A stretch of DNA of 64,000 nucleotides from assembly GCA_018873245.2 (NCBI GenBank), contig JAEMBT020000007.1, positions 434,001 through 498,000 on the forward strand, written 5' to 3'. A model generated the notes under the pieces. It was not told the origin of the DNA and ran no database searches. It saw only the letters and a program-made list of their open reading frames with translations. Both the position numbers and the translations under genes were made by a program. Shown here one piece after another: positions 62,103 to 64,000 of this stretch. Numbering within the stretch: position 1 is the stretch's first letter; each line of letters starts with the position of its first letter. This DNA comes from Archegozetes longisetosus. Taxonomy: Eukaryota > Arthropoda > Arachnida > Sarcoptiformes > Trhypochthoniidae.

Positions 62103-64000
62103 ATGGAGCACAAGCCACAAGCGCCACCTACAATGGAACCACCTCCGCCATACAGTGGACCTCCTGGAGTCCATCATGTGCCCCCTCAGCCCGGGTTCAT
62201 ACCCGGACAACCAGCCGCTACTGTATATCCCGCACAACCAGGTATTGAACAATGAAATAGCTAAATAAGAGATAATTGAAAATATGATGTTCGCAAAGTC
62301 TCAGCCATTTGTAGATTCTTCAACAATTAGCTTTTTCGAGTGCACTTTCAGTTAAGTCATTAATTATGCGATAGATTTTATCAATACTAGCAAATGAGAG
62401 AAACAATCTTTCCGAACATGTATGCTATTCGCTCATTGTGTCGAAGCCTTTCTATCATTCATATAGCAATCGGTTGTTAGGTTTCCACTGATTCTTTTTA
62501 TGTAATCAATGAGTTTCACATATAATTAGGGGTGCGGTCTATCAAATAGTTATTTTTGATTTTTATCTGCTATCAAATATATTTTGTACTCAAATGAAAT
62601 CTTGAGTTGTTTGAAACTTGTATAAAATTAGAGGACTTGATAATTGAAGCGAAATAAAGTTTGGCGATAATTGTCTATACTTTTATTACCCTTGAATTTT
62701 ATTCGAAACAATTATCACTTTTATGATAACTTAATAATAAGAATAGTAAACTAGCTTTTTGTGCTTAGTCTTCAATCTAATTGTCATATTATGAAACATC
62801 AATTTTTGCGTTACTTCATTACTAATCGTTGGCTAATTACCATTGATTAGAATTTTTCCTCTATTTGTCGATGAATCATATTTATGAAACTCGGTATCAG
62901 TATTTCAATAATGACTAATAAATTTTGTCCGACTAGTGATTGATTTGATACAGAAGTCAGTAGAGATCAGATATAACTATAACTACACAGCTATGACATA
63001 AGCAGTAGACTACATGAAAGTCAGAATAGATTCCATGAGATCTTCAATTGCGAGCATAAGATCTGACATAAAGATCTAATGCAGAGTTTGTTCCACTTAT
63101 TCAACATTAATATATACTGCATTAATCATAGTCTGTCTGCTTATCGAAGCGTTAATAACTGTTACTGACATAAAAACCTAAACATTAAGTTTACTTTTCT
63201 TAACATTTGATTCGAAACATACGGTTTTGATTCCTTTAATAATAAACTAATTTTACCCAACCTTTAGATATGCTGTGATGTCAACAAAATTCATGTTTTA
63301 TTTATGGCAAAAAAATGTTTAAGAAAACACTTTTTCCTTTAGTTCTAATCTTGTTTGAAGTTAACTGTGCGAACCTCTAAGAAAAAGCGATTATTTTGAT
63401 CCTAACTTTTTTAGGCTATCAAAGCGGATATCCAATCGGACCATCGGTTGTGATCGGTGCCCCTCCCGGAAGTGGTCCAGGTCTGGGCCAGACTTTTACT
63501 AATAAAAATTGCTCGATATACTAATGACTTGAATGCATTGAATATTAACTATTTTGCCGTGATCCATTTGTGTTTAGCTCTTGTTTAAATACCTTGTGCA
63601 TGCTTTCAGTTTGATTTGGCAATCTAATCAAAATTTTGATCGACTACGTATTTAATTGATATGTGACAATAGTATTTGTTTTATGCAAATTGCGCAAATA
63701 ACATTTGCAGCAATTGCAACACTTATCAGCACTGTTTGTCGTTTTATGAATCATTTATGTGAACAGCTTGTCGATTAAATTAACAACTAGCGCTTAATTT
63801 CGTTAATAATATTGTTTAGCTAATAGTTTTCTCACTTTATAGTTTAGAAATGATAAATTAATTTCTGTTTTGATTTTGATGATCAGTGGCAGCTGCAGTG
63901 ATTGTCAACGTTCAAGGGTTCGGACCATATCCAATGCAAGTGACATGTTCTCACTGTAGCGCGCAGGTCATGACTGAAACTGTGGCCTCTCCTGGACTTC
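62103..64000 (+). CDS. LITAF: LITAF-domain protein (LPS-induced TNF-alpha factor-like), 3' end cut by window
   Basis: Three coding exons are visible: 62103-62241, 63415-63480 and 63887 to beyond 64000. The N-terminal part (about 75 residues) is Pro-rich, with MEPPPPYSGPPG (a PPPY-type WW ligand as in vertebrate LITAF), PQPGFIPGQPA and GYPIGPSVVIGAPPGSGPG. Exon 3 opens the LITAF domain with VIVNVQGFGPYPMQVTCSHC. The TCSHC is the first CxxC knuckle of the zinc-binding half; the hydrophobic in-plane helix and second HxCxxC knuckle lie outside the window. LITAF proteins sit on the cytosolic face of late endosome/lysosome membranes and recruit ESCRT/NEDD4 partners through PPxY. The donor after exon 2 is weak (GGTCTGGG); reading through gives a stop at 63522 and a product without the zinc domain. 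Codon phases across all three exons agree. Confidence 0.92.

Noticed and set aside
1-64000. tRNA, rRNA, CRISPR or bacterial operon content
   Set aside because: No B-box-like GGTTCGAATCC with a cloverleaf, no rRNA segment, no regularly spaced repeats, and the genes are intron-containing animal genes.

Overview
The window is animal nuclear DNA: strongly AT-rich, with short GT-AG introns, TATA/AATAAA signals, MITE-type elements and four recognisable metazoan genes split into exons. Protein content (ILRUN, an ANO7-like anoctamin, an ABTB2/ABTB3 ankyrin-BTB protein, a LITAF-like protein) together with a small cysteine-knot-like secreted peptide and a fungal-type GH128 hydrolase fits an arthropod. 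A fungus-associated mite or other chelicerate is my best guess, but that is inference.

Layout. 1-2050 is apparently non-coding. A single-exon secreted six-cysteine peptide gene lies at 2152-2319 (+). An ILRUN orthologue of four exons runs on the minus strand (5077-3293) and needs one extra base in exon 1. At 8.3-10.3 kb are two direct, decayed copies of a GH128 (Asl1-like) glycosyl hydrolase. A 446-bp MITE with 8-bp target duplications is at 11372-11817. The anoctamin gene occupies 22307-12139 on the minus strand in 13 coding exons; its introns hold a large diverged inverted repeat (13466-14778) and a near-perfect 126-bp hairpin (19498-19623). From 22.3 to 32.3 kb I see no gene, only a 540-bp hAT-like element (26714-27253) and degenerate patches. 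An ABTB2/ABTB3-type gene lies at 42445-32504 (minus, 11 coding exons, 1427 aa, fully in frame). From 42.4 to 62.1 kb is about 20 kb without recognisable genes, containing microsatellites, three patches of less AT-rich sequence and a 480-bp TA-flanked MITE (60771-61250). The window ends inside a LITAF-like gene on the plus strand (62103 to beyond 64000).

The genes do not form an operon or obvious pathway. ILRUN is a cytoplasmic/nuclear regulator of innate signalling, the LITAF-like protein an endolysosomal membrane-associated zinc protein, the anoctamin a Ca2+-dependent channel/scramblase-family membrane protein, and the ABTB protein a BTB adaptor candidate. Exon borders were deduced by reading frame, GT/AG sites and remembered family motifs, with no alignment run. 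Two genes (ILRUN and anoctamin) are each exactly one base short at a homopolymer, which is more likely assembly error than gene loss. The most unusual content is the GH128 pair: a fungal-like gene family that kept an intron, was tandemly duplicated, and then decayed.
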